DNA of 64,000 nt from Caldilineaceae bacterium (GTDB lineage Bacteria; Chloroflexota; Anaerolineae; Caldilineales; Caldilineaceae), in assembly GCA_019637695.1 (NCBI GenBank), contig JAHBVG010000015.1, positions 1 to 64,000 on the forward strand, read 5' to 3'. The notes under the pieces were generated by a model. That model worked only from the letters and a program-made list of their open reading frames with translations, made no database searches and had not been told where the DNA came from. Position numbers and translations under genes: made by a program. Positions within the stretch are counted from its first letter, which is position 1, and the number at the start of each line of letters is the position of its first letter. Shown one piece after another: positions 1-8,481 of this stretch.

Positions 1-37
1 TAATATCTAATACCCAATACCCCCAATATCCATTCAT
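1..37. repeat. Heptad-period array at window edge
   Basis: Words of the AATATCT / AATACCC type follow each other with a 7-nt period up to the stop codon of the next gene. It is probably one arm of a larger element cut by the window edge. Similar words recur at 19280 and 37465-37540. Confidence 0.7.
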
Positions 38-982
38 TTACTCCACCACTCTCCACATGGGGGCGCGGGCGGCGCGATAGGATGTCAACGCGGTGGCGGC
101 TGCCGATACAGTAGAGGGATCATAGCCGGCGCCGGTCAGATCTTGTGTACCGTCGTCGAAATCGTTGAGTTTACCTTCGCATAGGCCAATCGCCAGGGCG
201 ATAGTCTCACAGACTGCCCGCTCATCCTCAAGGATCAACACCCGCTCGCCTAACAAGGCCCGCCAGTGGTCCTGGATTTCGGGGTTGCGGCCATGAGAGG
301 TGTTGCTGGGGATAATGTGGAAATGCTGATAGCGCTTCTGCACCTCGGCCAGGATCGTCGTCACCGGAATGTGGGCCTGGATGGGATCGCCGATCAGGTT
401 GTTCACCTGCTGACGGCGCACCATGTCGTAGGGCTTTTCGTCGCCGATGGTGAAGAGATAGCCCTTCTTGCGCCGCTTCTCCCAACAATCGATGCTGGTA
501 TGGCGCGCCATAAAGTAGATCCCCAATTCGTAGGTCTCGTGGACCTGTCCGCCGCCGCCGCCTTCCAGATAGATCTTGCCCAGATCGTCGTCCATCTCCA
601 GCCCGGACTCAAACTGGCCGATCTGGAGTGGAACCCTGTCGCAATGGGCGTCGCCCACGGCGCCGAAAAGGATTTGGGGATGCTCTACATATCCCTTTTC
701 CACAAGGACGCGCATCAACGCGCCCAATTTGGTCTGAAGAACGCGCGGCACATCGCCCATGGATCCGGTCACGTCGAAGAGGACAGCGATGGCGAGCGAT
801 TCGGGATGCTCGGCGCTGTCCCTGCTTTCGCGCACCGCGCCGAACGGATTCATCTGATAGTGGACCTGCGCCACCCCAGTCGAACGTACATGGTCATCAT
901 AGGTGAAAGCGCTCTGGTTGGTCCGTCTCCGATGTGTCTGCCGCTGTTGGTACGCCTGATCGCTCCACTGTGAAAAGCCCAT
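38..982 (-). CDS. von Willebrand factor A domain protein
   Basis: This is a 314-residue soluble protein with no signal peptide or membrane segment. A vWA fold is indicated by the hydrophobic strand ending in DVTGSMG (about residues 70-76), a MIDAS metal site of the DxTxS variety, and a later Gly-rich loop followed by HETYE near residue 150. The first 60 residues are basic and Gln-rich. vWA proteins of this style often work with MoxR or other AAA ATPases, but no ATPase gene is adjacent. The start ATG follows a good AGGAGG site, and a strong promoter with twin dyads lies about 60 bp upstream. The partner and substrate are unknown; only the domain is assigned. Confidence 0.8.
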   Translation of the reverse strand: MGFSQWSDQAYQQRQTHRRRTNQSAFTYDDHVRSTGVAQVHYQMNPFGAVRESRDSAEHPESLAIAVLFDVTGSMGDVPRVLQTKLGALMRVLVEKGYVEHPQILFGAVGDAHCDRVPLQIGQFESGLEMDDDLGKIYLEGGGGGQVHETYELGIYFMARHTSIDCWEKRRKKGYLFTIGDEKPYDMVRRQQVNNLIGDPIQAHIPVTTILAEVQKRYQHFHIIPSNTSHGRNPEIQDHWRALLGERVLILEDERAVCETIALAIGLCEGKLNDFDDGTQDLTGAGYDPSTVSAAATALTSYRAARAPMWRVVE

Positions 983-1020
983 TGTTTGCCTCCTGTTAAA
1001 CGATAGAACGAATCTTCTTA

Positions 1021-1068
1021 GTGTATTTGTTACACAAACAATATAGTGTAAAAATTACGCAAAGTCAA
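1021..1068 (-). promoter_or_regulatory. Sigma70 promoter with two GTGTA-N5-TACAC dyads
   Basis: Reading the minus strand, TTGACT (1063-1068) and TATATT (1040-1045) are separated by exactly 17 bp. One dyad (GTGTA-N5-TACGC, 1046-1060) lies inside the spacer. A second (GTGTA-N5-TACAC, 1021-1035) covers the expected start point. The two are direct repeats 25 bp apart, as expected for a repressor binding twice. The regulator is unknown. Confidence 0.65.
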
Positions 1069-1202
1069 GGGGCAATTTTTCTATAGAGCTTGTGCAATCG
1101 CGTTCACAACCCGTTTCAACGGATTTGCTGTACCAGACGCCGAATTGATTCGGCGGGTTCGTTGCACCATAGCCTATCAAGATGGTCGTCAACGGGCCAT
1201 CG

Positions 1203-1211
1203 TGCTATAAT
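1203..1211 (+). promoter_or_regulatory. Extended -10 promoter
   Basis: TGC-TATAAT forms a perfect extended -10 element about 60 bp before the ATG of the TIM-barrel gene. The -35 region at the right distance is weak, which is usual for extended -10 promoters. Confidence 0.5.
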
Positions 1212-1272
1212 CGGCGCAGACAATAGACCAAAGACATCATCCAAATCGCTACGGCTCAATAGAAGATTGCTC

Positions 1273-2103
1273 ATGGCTCAACCCATCACCGACACATCTA
1301 AACTCTGCATCCACACCATCACCGTCAAACCCTGGCCGATTGAGACGGCCATCGACCGTTTCGCCGCCCACGGTGTCAGCGGGATGACCGTCTGGCGCGA
1401 CGCCTTGCAGGGCCGCGACATTGCCGCCACAGGACGGCGCATCGGCGAGGCAGGGATGGATGTGGTCTCCCTCTGTCGTGGCGGTTTCTTCCCCGCGGAG
1501 ACGGAGGCGGCGCGGCAGGCCGCTATCGACGACAACCGCCGCGCTATCGACGAAGCCGCCGCCCTGGGCGCGCCGTTGATCGTCCTCGTCTGCGGGGCTG
1601 TGCCCAAACAGCCGCTCGTCCTCTCGCGCCAGCAAATCCAGGATGGCATCGAGGCGGTGATCGACCAAGCTGCCGCGGCGGGCATACGCCTGGGCATCGA
1701 GCCGCTGCATCCGATGTACGCGGACAGCCGCTCGGCCATCACCACCCTGCGCCAGGCCAACGACCTCTGCGCCGCCATCGATTCGCCGTGGGTGGGCGTG
1801 GCCGTGGATGTCTATCATCTTTGGTGGGACCCAGAGTTGGAGGCGCAGATCGGGCGCTGCGGCGAGATGGGCAAGCTCTTCGCCTTCCACATCTGCGATT
1901 GGCGCACCCCCACCGAAGATCTGCTCAACGACCGCGGCCTCATGGGCGAAGGCTCGATCCCCATCCGCCAGATCCGCGGCTGGGTGGAGGAAACTGGCTT
2001 CAACGGTTTCAACGAAGTCGAAATCTTTTCCAACCGCTATTGGGCCGGGGATCAGGAGCAGTTCCTCGGCAGGATTGTGGACGCGTACCTGCAACACTCG
2101 TGA
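1273..2103 (+). CDS. Sugar phosphate isomerase/epimerase family protein (AP endonuclease 2-like TIM barrel)
   Basis: This 276-residue protein carries the xylose isomerase-like TIM-barrel pattern. Metal-binding acidic and His residues occur in strands such as GIEPLHPMYADSRS, VGVAVDVYHLWWDP, FHICDW and the final FNEVEIFSN. These are the positions that hold the divalent metal in tagatose epimerase and inositol-pathway isomerases. The ATG at 1273 is preferred over upstream in-frame starts because homology-like sequence begins there and the extended -10 element lies upstream. It precedes a Gfo/Idh/MocA gene on the same strand, so a role in oxidising and epimerising a sugar or cyclitol is likely. 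The exact substrate cannot be read from the sequence. Confidence 0.85.
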   Translation: MAQPITDTSKLCIHTITVKPWPIETAIDRFAAHGVSGMTVWRDALQGRDIAATGRRIGEAGMDVVSLCRGGFFPAETEAARQAAIDDNRRAIDEAAALGAPLIVLVCGAVPKQPLVLSRQQIQDGIEAVIDQAAAAGIRLGIEPLHPMYADSRSAITTLRQANDLCAAIDSPWVGVAVDVYHLWWDPELEAQIGRCGEMGKLFAFHICDWRTPTEDLLNDRGLMGEGSIPIRQIRGWVEETGFNGFNEVEIFSNRYWAGDQEQFLGRIVDAYLQHS

Positions 2104-2275
2104 GGGAGCAGATAGCAGTTAGCCCAGATAAAGACGGGGAAGGCAAAAGGCAAAGGGCAAAAGGCAAAAGTGGTGGCAAATTGCAGGTTTGCAAGCGGCA
2201 ACTCGCCCCTCGCAATTCGCCCCTCGCAACACGGAACACTCATTACTCATTACTCATTCTCTTTCGGAGCATCTC
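2104..2275. repeat. Heptad-period arrays (three word families)
   Basis: Three arrays follow each other. They are AAAAGGC-type words (about 2142-2172), CTCGCCC/CTCGCAA words (about 2205-2232) and CATTACT words (about 2240-2262). All have a 7-nt period but unrelated sequence. The last array ends just before the ribosome-binding region of the next gene. Confidence 0.7.
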
Positions 2276-3427
2276 ATGGCAGAACATCGAATCGGCGTGA
2301 TTATGAACGGCGTCACCGGGCGCATGGGGACAAACCAACACCTCGTGCGCTCGATTTTGGCGATCCGCAAGCAGGGGGGCGTGCAGACCCGCAACGGGGA
2401 TTACATCATCCCCGATCCTGTGCTGGTAGGGCGCAATGCGGACAAATTGGAGCGACTGGCTGAGGCTCACGGCGTCAAACGGTGGACGACGGACCTGGAC
2501 GAGGCGCTGGCCGACAATCAGAATCAGATCTACTTTGACGCGCTGGCGACCAATCTGCGTGTAGCCAATGTACTCAAGGCGATTGAGGCGGGCAAAGCGG
2601 TCTACTGTGAGAAGCCCACCGCCACCAACACTGAGGATGCGTTGAGCTTGGCGCGAGCGGCTACAGCAGCCGGGGTCAAGAACGGCGTCGTGCAGGACAA
2701 GCTCTTCCTGCCTGGGCTGCTCAAACTCAAGTATTTGATCGACAATGGTTTCTTCGGGCAGATTTTGTCCGTGCGCGGGGAGTTCGGCTATTGGGTCTTC
2801 ACGGGGTTGGATCAACCGGCGCAGCGCCCGTCTTGGAACTATCGCAAAGAAGAGGGAGGCGGCATCATCCTCGATATGTTCGCCCATTGGCGCTATGTCA
2901 TCGACAACCTCTTCGGCAAGGTGAAGGCGTTGAACTGTATCGGCGCCATCCACTTGCCGGAGCGCGTGGATGAGCGCGGCGACCGCTATCAAGCCACGGC
3001 GGACGATGCCGCCTACGGCATGTTCGAGCTGGACAACGGCGTGATCTGCAACTTCAACTCGTCGTGGACGGTGCGCGTGCGCCGTGATGATCTGCTTACC
3101 CTGCAAGTGGACGGGACGGATGGCAGCGCCGTCGCTGGTCTGCGCGAGTGTCTGATCCAGCCTCAGGCGATGACGCCCAAGCCGGTCTGGAACCCGGACA
3201 TCCCCAGCCCCATTAACTTCTTCGAGACCTGGCAGCAGATGCCCACCAATCAGGTTTACGACAACGCCTTTAAAGTACAGTGGGAAGCTTTTCTGCGCCA
3301 CGTGGTCGAGGATACGCCCTTCCCCTGGGATCTGCTGGAAGGGGCCAAAGGCGTGCAACTGGCCGAACTCGGCTATCAATCGTGGGAGAAGCGGCGCTGG
3401 CTGGATGTGCCGGCGTTGGAGATTTAG
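2276..3427 (+). CDS. Gfo/Idh/MocA family oxidoreductase
   Basis: This 383-residue NAD(P)-dependent dehydrogenase has an N-terminal Rossmann fold beginning [14 protein letters not shown], followed by the family signature CEKPTA near residue 110. The C-terminal half carries [14 protein letters not shown], which contains the Asp and His expected in the catalytic region. The family oxidises or reduces sugars, inositols and their derivatives. The ATG at 2276 was chosen because upstream in-frame codons are made of repeat words. The stop codon TAG is part of the following heptad array. It probably works with the preceding TIM-barrel protein; the substrate is unknown. Confidence 0.9.
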   Translation: MAEHRIGVIMNGVTGRMGTNQHLVRSILAIRKQGGVQTRNGDYIIPDPVLVGRNADKLERLAEAHGVKRWTTDLDEALADNQNQIYFDALATNLRVANVLKAIEAGKAVYCEKPTATNTEDALSLARAATAAGVKNGVVQDKLFLPGLLKLKYLIDNGFFGQILSVRGEFGYWVFTGLDQPAQRPSWNYRKEEGGGIILDMFAHWRYVIDNLFGKVKALNCIGAIHLPERVDERGDRYQATADDAAYGMFELDNGVICNFNSSWTVRVRRDDLLTLQVDGTDGSAVAGLRECLIQPQAMTPKPVWNPDIPSPINFFETWQQMPTNQVYDNAFKVQWEAFLRHVVEDTPFPWDLLEGAKGVQLAELGYQSWEKRRWLDVPALEI

Positions 3428-3545
3428 GGATTGGGGATTAGGGATTGGGCGGTCGTGTGGACTTTCTGAAATTGCCTGATCGCCCAATCTCGCCGACCGC
3501 AACGGTCGGCAATCGCTGTTAATGGGAGATTGGGCGATTAGGCGA
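3425..3545. repeat. Heptad-period element between convergent genes
   Basis: The element starts at the stop codon of the upstream gene with TTAGGGA-TTGGGGA-type words. A spacer follows that contains CCGACCGCAACGGTCGG, a small hairpin. It ends with CGCCCAATC / GATTGGGCG arms that pair with each other. It may act as a bidirectional terminator. Confidence 0.7.
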
Positions 3546-3554
3546 TTTTTATCA

Positions 3555-4286
3555 TCAGGTGTCGCTCGCCGGGGGAATCGTGCTGCCATTGGTTACCAAC
3601 CAGACGCCCTCAACGGCTGCCCCCTCTCTGGCCTCTGCTGTGATCCATTTGCCCGCGGCGATGGGGATTACTTTGGCTCCCAACTTTGCAAGCAGGCTCG
3701 CCCGCCGCGCTGCTCTCGCTACATCTGAAGTACCGATTCCCCATGATATTTCCGCGAGGAGGTAGATGGGCGTATTCTCTCCATCTACCCCGCGGGCAAT
3801 GAGATCAGCCTGGATGATCTCGTCAAACTCAATGCGACTCAATTGACCATCAGTGACAGCATCCTCAAGCAGATTCGTCAACTCCTGGGCAGAAGGTACG
3901 ATGACACGCCTGGCAATGCGGCTAAAGTAAGCCGACGCCCGTCTTCGATAGAGTTCCTCAAGTTGCCATCCTTTGAGCGTGCCCACATCCCCCTCAACCC
4001 GATCCATGTGTGTGCTGATTTGGTCCAGGTTCCCTTCAACCCGATCCATGCGTGTGTTGAGTCGGCCCAGATTCTCTTCAACCCGATCCATGCGCGTGTT
4101 AATCTGCCCTATAAACGCCGATACCTGGCTCTCGAGGGCATTCACACTGGTCGAGAGTCGTTCAATGGATGCAATCATCTCTGCAAAGTCTGGAAAAAGC
4201 ACGCGGCGAAGTTCGTCCCGCCATTCAGGACGCTCATGCAGCAATTTGAGCAAATCGTGGAAATCCTCAACCGTAAACGCCATCAT
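3555..4286 (-). CDS. Coiled-coil PD-(D/E)XK-like protein
   Basis: This 243-residue protein resembles the uncharacterised coiled-coil PD-(D/E)XK-like proteins common in cyanobacteria and Chloroflexota. Residues 1-60 are helical. Residues 62-103 are three 14-residue repeats built around TRMDRVEGNL, a coiled coil that can grow or shrink by 42-bp units. The C-terminal part is predicted alpha/beta with Asp161 and LLAEIS (Glu179), which fits a degenerate nuclease core with Glu-x-Ser in place of Glu-x-Lys. No activity is proven for the family. ATG at 4286 or 4283 could be the start; the AGGAGGT site touches the first and sits 3 nt from the second. Confidence 0.7.
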   Translation of the reverse strand: MMAFTVEDFHDLLKLLHERPEWRDELRRVLFPDFAEMIASIERLSTSVNALESQVSAFIGQINTRMDRVEENLGRLNTRMDRVEGNLDQISTHMDRVEGDVGTLKGWQLEELYRRRASAYFSRIARRVIVPSAQELTNLLEDAVTDGQLSRIEFDEIIQADLIARGVDGENTPIYLLAEISWGIGTSDVARAARRASLLAKLGAKVIPIAAGKWITAEAREGAAVEGVWLVTNGSTIPPASDT

Positions 4287-4300
4287 ACCTCCTGAGGAGG

Positions 4301-4329
4301 ATTATACATGGTTGCAATGGCGCTGTAAA
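4301..4329 (-). promoter_or_regulatory. Strong promoter with almost no leader
   Basis: On the minus strand TTTACA (4324-4329) and TATAAT (4301-4306) are 17 bp apart. Transcription should begin near 4294, only about 8 nt before the ATG. The ribosome-binding site would then form the very 5' end of the message. The site is part of a CCTCCTNAGGAGG palindrome. Confidence 0.6.
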
Positions 4330-4490
4330 TTTGGATATTAGAGATTAGATATTGGGTATACGATCTGAAATCGCCTAATCGCTCAATCGCTTCGAGTTCG
4401 AGATTTGGCGATTAGGCGATTTCAGATCATCTTCGAGACAGCTAATCTCTAATCACCAATCCCTAATCACCAATCCCTAATCCCCAGTCA
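4330..4490. repeat. Nested heptad-period element
   Basis: Four arrays are nested here. GATATTA/GAGATTA words come first, then TCGCCTAATCGC words, then the reverse complement of the second array. Last come CTAATCA/CCAATCC words that pair with the first. The distal array overlaps the last codons and stop of the minus-strand gene ending at 4477. It is one of the longest elements in the window. Confidence 0.75.
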
Positions 4491-5502
4491 CCTTTATTGC
4501 CTGCGCCTCCGCCCGCAATGCCAACTCCATCGCCAGGAAACAGTGGTCCTGAGGCATGGCGGTTTCGGTGCGGTTGAGGATGTCGTTGACAAGATCCTGG
4601 CCGTAGGTGATGGGCGTCTCCGAGGCGTCGATGTAGCGGGTCTCGTTCTGATCGACGAGGAAGAGATGGTTGCCGCCGGGCCGCCCGGCAATGTCCACAT
4701 ATTTGCGCAGTTCGATGTAGCCCTCGCTGCCCAGGATGGTCAGCCGCCCATCGCCCCAGGTGGGCAGCCCGTCCGGTGTGAACCAATCCACGCGCAGATA
4801 GCCCGTGCGCCCGTTGTCGGCGCGCAGCAGGGCGTCGCCGAAATCTTCCAACTCCGGCCATTGGGGATGGTGATAGTTCCCCACCTGCGAAGCGACGATC
4901 TCCGCCCCTTTTGCTCCCGTAAAATAGAGGAACTGCTCGAATTGGTGCGAGGCGATATCGGTGAGGATGCCGCCGTACTTCTCTTTTTGGAAGAACCAAT
5001 CCGGGCGGCCTTGTGCGCGCAACCGGTGCGGTCCCAGGCCGATGGTCTGGATCACCTCGCCGATGGCGCCGGCAGCGATCAACTCGCCGGCCTTGAGCGA
5101 AGCCGGGTTTTCCAGCCGCTCGCCGTAGAAGATCGAATAGATCCGCCCGGTTTCCTTTTGGACGCGACGCGCTTTCTCAAGTTGATCCATCGTTGTGAAG
5201 CCCGGTTTATCGCTCATATAATCTTTGCCGTGGCGCATCGCCTCCACGCCCAGCGGACCGCGCTCCGACGAGATCCCCGCGCTGATCACCAGTTGGATCG
5301 ACTCATCCTCAAGGATTTCCGCTTTGCTCTCGACCGCCCGCGCTTGTGGAAAGCGTCCCCTATACTCGGCCAGCAGATCCGGTTCCACGGCGTGGACGGC
5401 GACCAGTTCGGCCCCGGCTTCAAGCAGCACACGCGTCTGCGAATAAATGTGCGGATGGTTGATGCCAATCGTAGCAAAACGGATGGGTGGGGGGGTGGAC
5501 AT
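4477..5502 (-). CDS. Gfo/Idh/MocA family oxidoreductase
   Basis: This 341-residue protein starts with IRFATIGINHPHIYSQTR, a Rossmann-type strand with a His-rich turn in place of the usual Gly motif. The equivalent of the EKP signature reads SDKPGFTT. Downstream GGILTDIASHQFEQFLY carries the Asp and His expected of the family. An AAAGGAG site precedes the ATG. The last residues (VTGD) and the stop codon are encoded by a heptad array, so the C-terminus has been shaped by the repeat. It is followed upstream by a third paralogue in the same orientation. Substrate unknown. Confidence 0.85.
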   Translation of the reverse strand: MSTPPPIRFATIGINHPHIYSQTRVLLEAGAELVAVHAVEPDLLAEYRGRFPQARAVESKAEILEDESIQLVISAGISSERGPLGVEAMRHGKDYMSDKPGFTTMDQLEKARRVQKETGRIYSIFYGERLENPASLKAGELIAAGAIGEVIQTIGLGPHRLRAQGRPDWFFQKEKYGGILTDIASHQFEQFLYFTGAKGAEIVASQVGNYHHPQWPELEDFGDALLRADNGRTGYLRVDWFTPDGLPTWGDGRLTILGSEGYIELRKYVDIAGRPGGNHLFLVDQNETRYIDASETPITYGQDLVNDILNRTETAMPQDHCFLAMELALRAEAQAIKVTGD

Positions 5503-5575
5503 AGTAGCTCCTTTATGTAGGTATTGGGTATTGGATGGCGTTCGTCTTTCTTCGTCTCTTCTTCCCTTCTACGCC

Positions 5576-6784
5576 TCATCCTCTTGACGGGAACTGATCA
5601 TACCCGCGCAGATCGACGGTCTTCCCCGCACGCGCCCAGGGGATGTCACCGCGCTCAGCGGGGAGGATGCCTTTTTGGTAGCAGTCGAAGAAAATCTCGG
5701 AGAGTCCTTCGATCCAACCTCGTTCGCCTTCGTTGTGGCGCAACTCTTGAGGAAAGGAATGGATCTCGCTCGATTCCTGCACGCCGTTCATACAGCGGGT
5801 CTGCGCCAGCGCGGCCTCAATGCCGCAGAGGGGCCGTTCCCCACGGCGGATGGCAGCGACACAGTGGCCGAGTTTGGCGGCGTGCGCGTCAGCTTCGGGG
5901 TTGCCGTAGCTGCGCACCCGCCCATCGTGGAACTGGGCCAGGATCTGGCTATCGCGCCCGCTGTAGGTGATCACTGCATCCTCAAACTGGAAGTGAAAGA
6001 TAGGGCCAAGTTCCGCTTCCACAGGGTGGGCCGTGTAAAAGAGGATCTCCGCGCCGCTGGCGGTGAGGGCGCGCATGGCCGCTGTGTCATAATTCTCAAT
6101 GGCATTGGCCCGGTAGAGTTCCGCCCCCACGCTGACCGGCTGCGCGCTCTGATCCGGGCTTTCGCCCAGCAGATAAAACATATTATGCAGGTGGTGCGCC
6201 GTGGCGTTGTTGAGCGGGCTGTCGAGGATATACGCGCCGCTTTCGTCGGTGATGCGGCCCGCCCAACGGTTGCGCGTGTAATAGAGTTGTCCGCGCGGCC
6301 AGAGTGTGAGGCTCTTCAACCGCAGCGGCGCGCCAAAAAGCCCTTCGGCAATGTTCTCTTTGAGCGTCTGAATTGGCCGGGTATAGGACCAGTTATAACC
6401 GACTGCTACGAATGCAGCGCTCTCTTGCTCCAGCCGCAGCGTCTCCAATCCATCCTGAACCGTAGCGGCCAGGGGTTTTTCACAGAGGACGTTGGATCCA
6501 CGGCGCAAGGCCAACCGCGTCTGCGCCATGTGGTGGTGGATGGGTGAGACCACGATCAACAGATCGACGGTATGATGCTCGTATAGCCCTTCGAGATCGG
6601 CATAGACAGGGATCGCCTCCTGGCGCAGCCCTTCCATGTGAGGCGAGCGGTCTGCATAAGGATCGACAGCGCCCACCAGTTGGATATCGAGATTCGATGA
6701 CTCTTTGCGGATCAGATCGAGATAGTTCCCGCCATAGCCGCCGATCCCTACCAGGCCAACGGCGATTGTTTGTTGTGGGGTCAT
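5576..6784 (-). CDS. Gfo/Idh/MocA family oxidoreductase
   Basis: This 402-residue protein has a clear N-terminal nucleotide-binding motif VGLVGIGGYGGNYLDL and the family signature CEKPLAAT near residue 100. The middle contains ESGAYILDSPLNNATAHHLHNM, the Asp/His-bearing substrate region. It is transcribed toward the related gene ending at 4477, about 70 bp apart, with a short GGTATTG double repeat between them (5520-5533). The two may form a unit for a sugar or cyclitol. It is divergent from the ABC transporter that starts at 7285. Confidence 0.88.
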   Translation of the reverse strand: MTPQQTIAVGLVGIGGYGGNYLDLIRKESSNLDIQLVGAVDPYADRSPHMEGLRQEAIPVYADLEGLYEHHTVDLLIVVSPIHHHMAQTRLALRRGSNVLCEKPLAATVQDGLETLRLEQESAAFVAVGYNWSYTRPIQTLKENIAEGLFGAPLRLKSLTLWPRGQLYYTRNRWAGRITDESGAYILDSPLNNATAHHLHNMFYLLGESPDQSAQPVSVGAELYRANAIENYDTAAMRALTASGAEILFYTAHPVEAELGPIFHFQFEDAVITYSGRDSQILAQFHDGRVRSYGNPEADAHAAKLGHCVAAIRRGERPLCGIEAALAQTRCMNGVQESSEIHSFPQELRHNEGERGWIEGLSEIFFDCYQKGILPAERGDIPWARAGKTVDLRGYDQFPSRG

Positions 6785-7284
6785 GTCTGCTCGCTTTGGG
6801 TGACACCGCTATAGATTCTCCCTTTCAGTGTACAGGGTTGACCCTCTATCGAAAAATAAGCAACCCTCCAAACCGGGTGTAGTTCAAAAGGTGAGGTCTT
6901 CATAATCCCTGATATTTTGCGAAGACAGCAGCGTTGGAACGCTCTAAGAGGAGGTGGTTTCCTTGTTTGACAATCAAAACGGACGGCGCTACAATGGCCT
7001 TGCTTCTTTGAAATAGCTTTTCCCAGCAACCGACACTTTCTTCTGGATTCCCCCCCATGACTGGCACTTGCACCATTATTCGCAATTGCCTGGGATTGCT
7101 CCGGTTGTTGGCGCAAGCCAAAACATTAATCTTCTCACATCACTCGGTACTTCTCCCCATGATGGGTGGCATAGTTGTTTTTCTTATCAATGCATTGCCG
7201 TATAGCCAGCGAGAGCAGCAAAATGTCTGTCCCTGGTTTTAATTGCGCTCTGCTCACAGATCTACTGCCAAGAGGAATGGTCCG
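6785..7284. other. 500-bp divergent intergenic region
   Basis: This stretch separates the oxidoreductase gene (minus) from the ABC transporter operon (plus), so it should hold both promoters. I see no convincing -35/-10 pair. A short palindrome AGGGTTGACCCT lies at 6834-6845. Small overlapping reading frames on the minus strand (6781-7121) are weak. One contains a strand VLIVKQGNHLLLER that looks vaguely like the start of a Nudix domain and could be a gene remnant. Confidence 0.35.
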
Positions 7285-8292
7285 TTGACTCAATCTTCTC
7301 AACCCGAAACACCCATTCTTGAGATCAAAAATCTCAAGACCTATTTCTTTCTCGAAAACGGCGTGGTGCGCGCCGTCAATGGCGTGAATCTTTCCCTGGC
7401 GCACCAATCCACGTTGGGTATTGTCGGTGAGAGCGGTTGCGGCAAAAGCATCACCGCCAGCTCGGTGATGCGGTTGATCAAATCACCGCCGGGGAAGATT
7501 GTGGAGGGCGAGATCATTCTGCACCGCAAGGACGGCGCTTCCGTCGACCTTGCCAAGCTGGATGCCACCGGCGCGCAGATGCGGGCCATCCGTGGGGCGG
7601 AAGTCGCCATGATCTTCCAGGAACCCATGACCTCGCTGAATCCTCTGCACATGATCGGCGACCAGATCTCGGAAACCATCCGCCTGCACCACAAGTCCAG
7701 CAAAAAAGAAGCGATGGCGCGAGCGGAAGAGATGCTGCGCCGCGTCCACATTAGCGCGCCCGAACAACGACTCTACACGTATCCGCACCAGTTGAGCGGC
7801 GGTATGCGCCAGCGTGTGATGATCGCGATGGCGCTTTCGTGTAACCCGTCGGTGCTGATTGCCGATGAGCCGACCACGGCCCTGGATGTGACCGTACAGG
7901 CGCAGATCCTCGATCTGATGCAAGAACTGCAAGACGATTTCAAATCCTCCATCATTATGATCACCCACAACCTGGGCGTCGTTTCCCAGATTTCGGAATA
8001 TGTAGCGGTGATGTACCTGGGCAAGGTGGTGGAATACGGCCCCACGCGCGCAATATTCCGCCATCCCCTTCACCCTTACACACAGGGTTTGCTCCTTTCG
8101 GTGCCTGTGTTGGGGCGCAAAAAAGCCAAACTTGTGCCAATCGAAGGGATGGTCCCCCATGCATCGGAGGTAATCCGTGGCTGCGCCTTTGCCGCCCGGT
8201 GTCCTCATGTCATGCCCATCTGCCGGGAACAGGAACCGCCCCTGCGCGATCATGAGCCAGGTCATCAGGCTGCCTGCTGGCTGCATGAATGA
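7285..8292 (+). CDS. Opp/Dpp-type ABC transporter ATP-binding protein (OppD/DppD-like)
   Basis: This 335-residue ATPase subunit has Walker A GESGCGKS, signature LSGGMRQR and Walker B LIADEPTTALD. Its C-terminal Cys-rich oligopeptide-ABC tail includes CAFAARCPHVMPIC. It energises uptake of peptides or oligosaccharides together with the downstream permeases. A TTG start at 7285 is preferred because AGAGGA lies about 8 nt upstream; an in-frame TTG at 7243 lacks such a site. It opens an operon in which the second ATPase sits far downstream, after a cytochrome gene. Confidence 0.93.
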   Translation: MTQSSQPETPILEIKNLKTYFFLENGVVRAVNGVNLSLAHQSTLGIVGESGCGKSITASSVMRLIKSPPGKIVEGEIILHRKDGASVDLAKLDATGAQMRAIRGAEVAMIFQEPMTSLNPLHMIGDQISETIRLHHKSSKKEAMARAEEMLRRVHISAPEQRLYTYPHQLSGGMRQRVMIAMALSCNPSVLIADEPTTALDVTVQAQILDLMQELQDDFKSSIIMITHNLGVVSQISEYVAVMYLGKVVEYGPTRAIFRHPLHPYTQGLLLSVPVLGRKKAKLVPIEGMVPHASEVIRGCAFAARCPHVMPICREQEPPLRDHEPGHQAACWLHE

Positions 8293-8305
8293 TCTGGACA
8301 TCTGA

Positions 8306-8400
8306 TTTGGGTGTATTCGTGAGGGTTTGGGTGGACGGCAGACGAGCAATGGCTCGCACAGACGATTTTTGTGAGACGTCCACCCAAACCCCTACCCATC
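8306..8400. repeat. Dispersed long palindrome, copy A
   Basis: The arms GGGTTTGGGTGGACG and CGTCCACCCAAACCC enclose a core containing GGCAGACGAGCAATGGCT and GCACAGACGA. Copies B (47853-47993) and C (23726-23848) share arms and core. This copy is shorter because the outer arms are reduced to GGTGTATTCGTGAG. It lies between the ATPase and binding-protein genes of the transporter. Confidence 0.8.
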
Positions 8401-8481
8401 CTGGTTCTTGCCGCCTTTTTCAGGCGTGAGAATATTGTAGGTTATCCCTGTTTTGAATGTTCAAGGAGAAAGGAAGAAAGT

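Noticed and set aside
2243-3589. Long open frame on the minus strand opposite the Gfo/Idh/MocA gene
   Set aside because: It is the antisense of a clear dehydrogenase gene. Such long antisense frames are common in GC-rich coding DNA, and the translation has no recognisable motif.
4330-4490. Possible CRISPR array because of closely spaced repeats
   Set aside because: Units are 7 nt with no spacers of regular length, and no cas genes are in the window.
6781-7121. Small overlapping frames before the ABC transporter, one with a Nudix-like strand
   Set aside because: They are short and overlapping, with no ribosome-binding site or complete motif. I keep this only as a possible remnant in the gap description.
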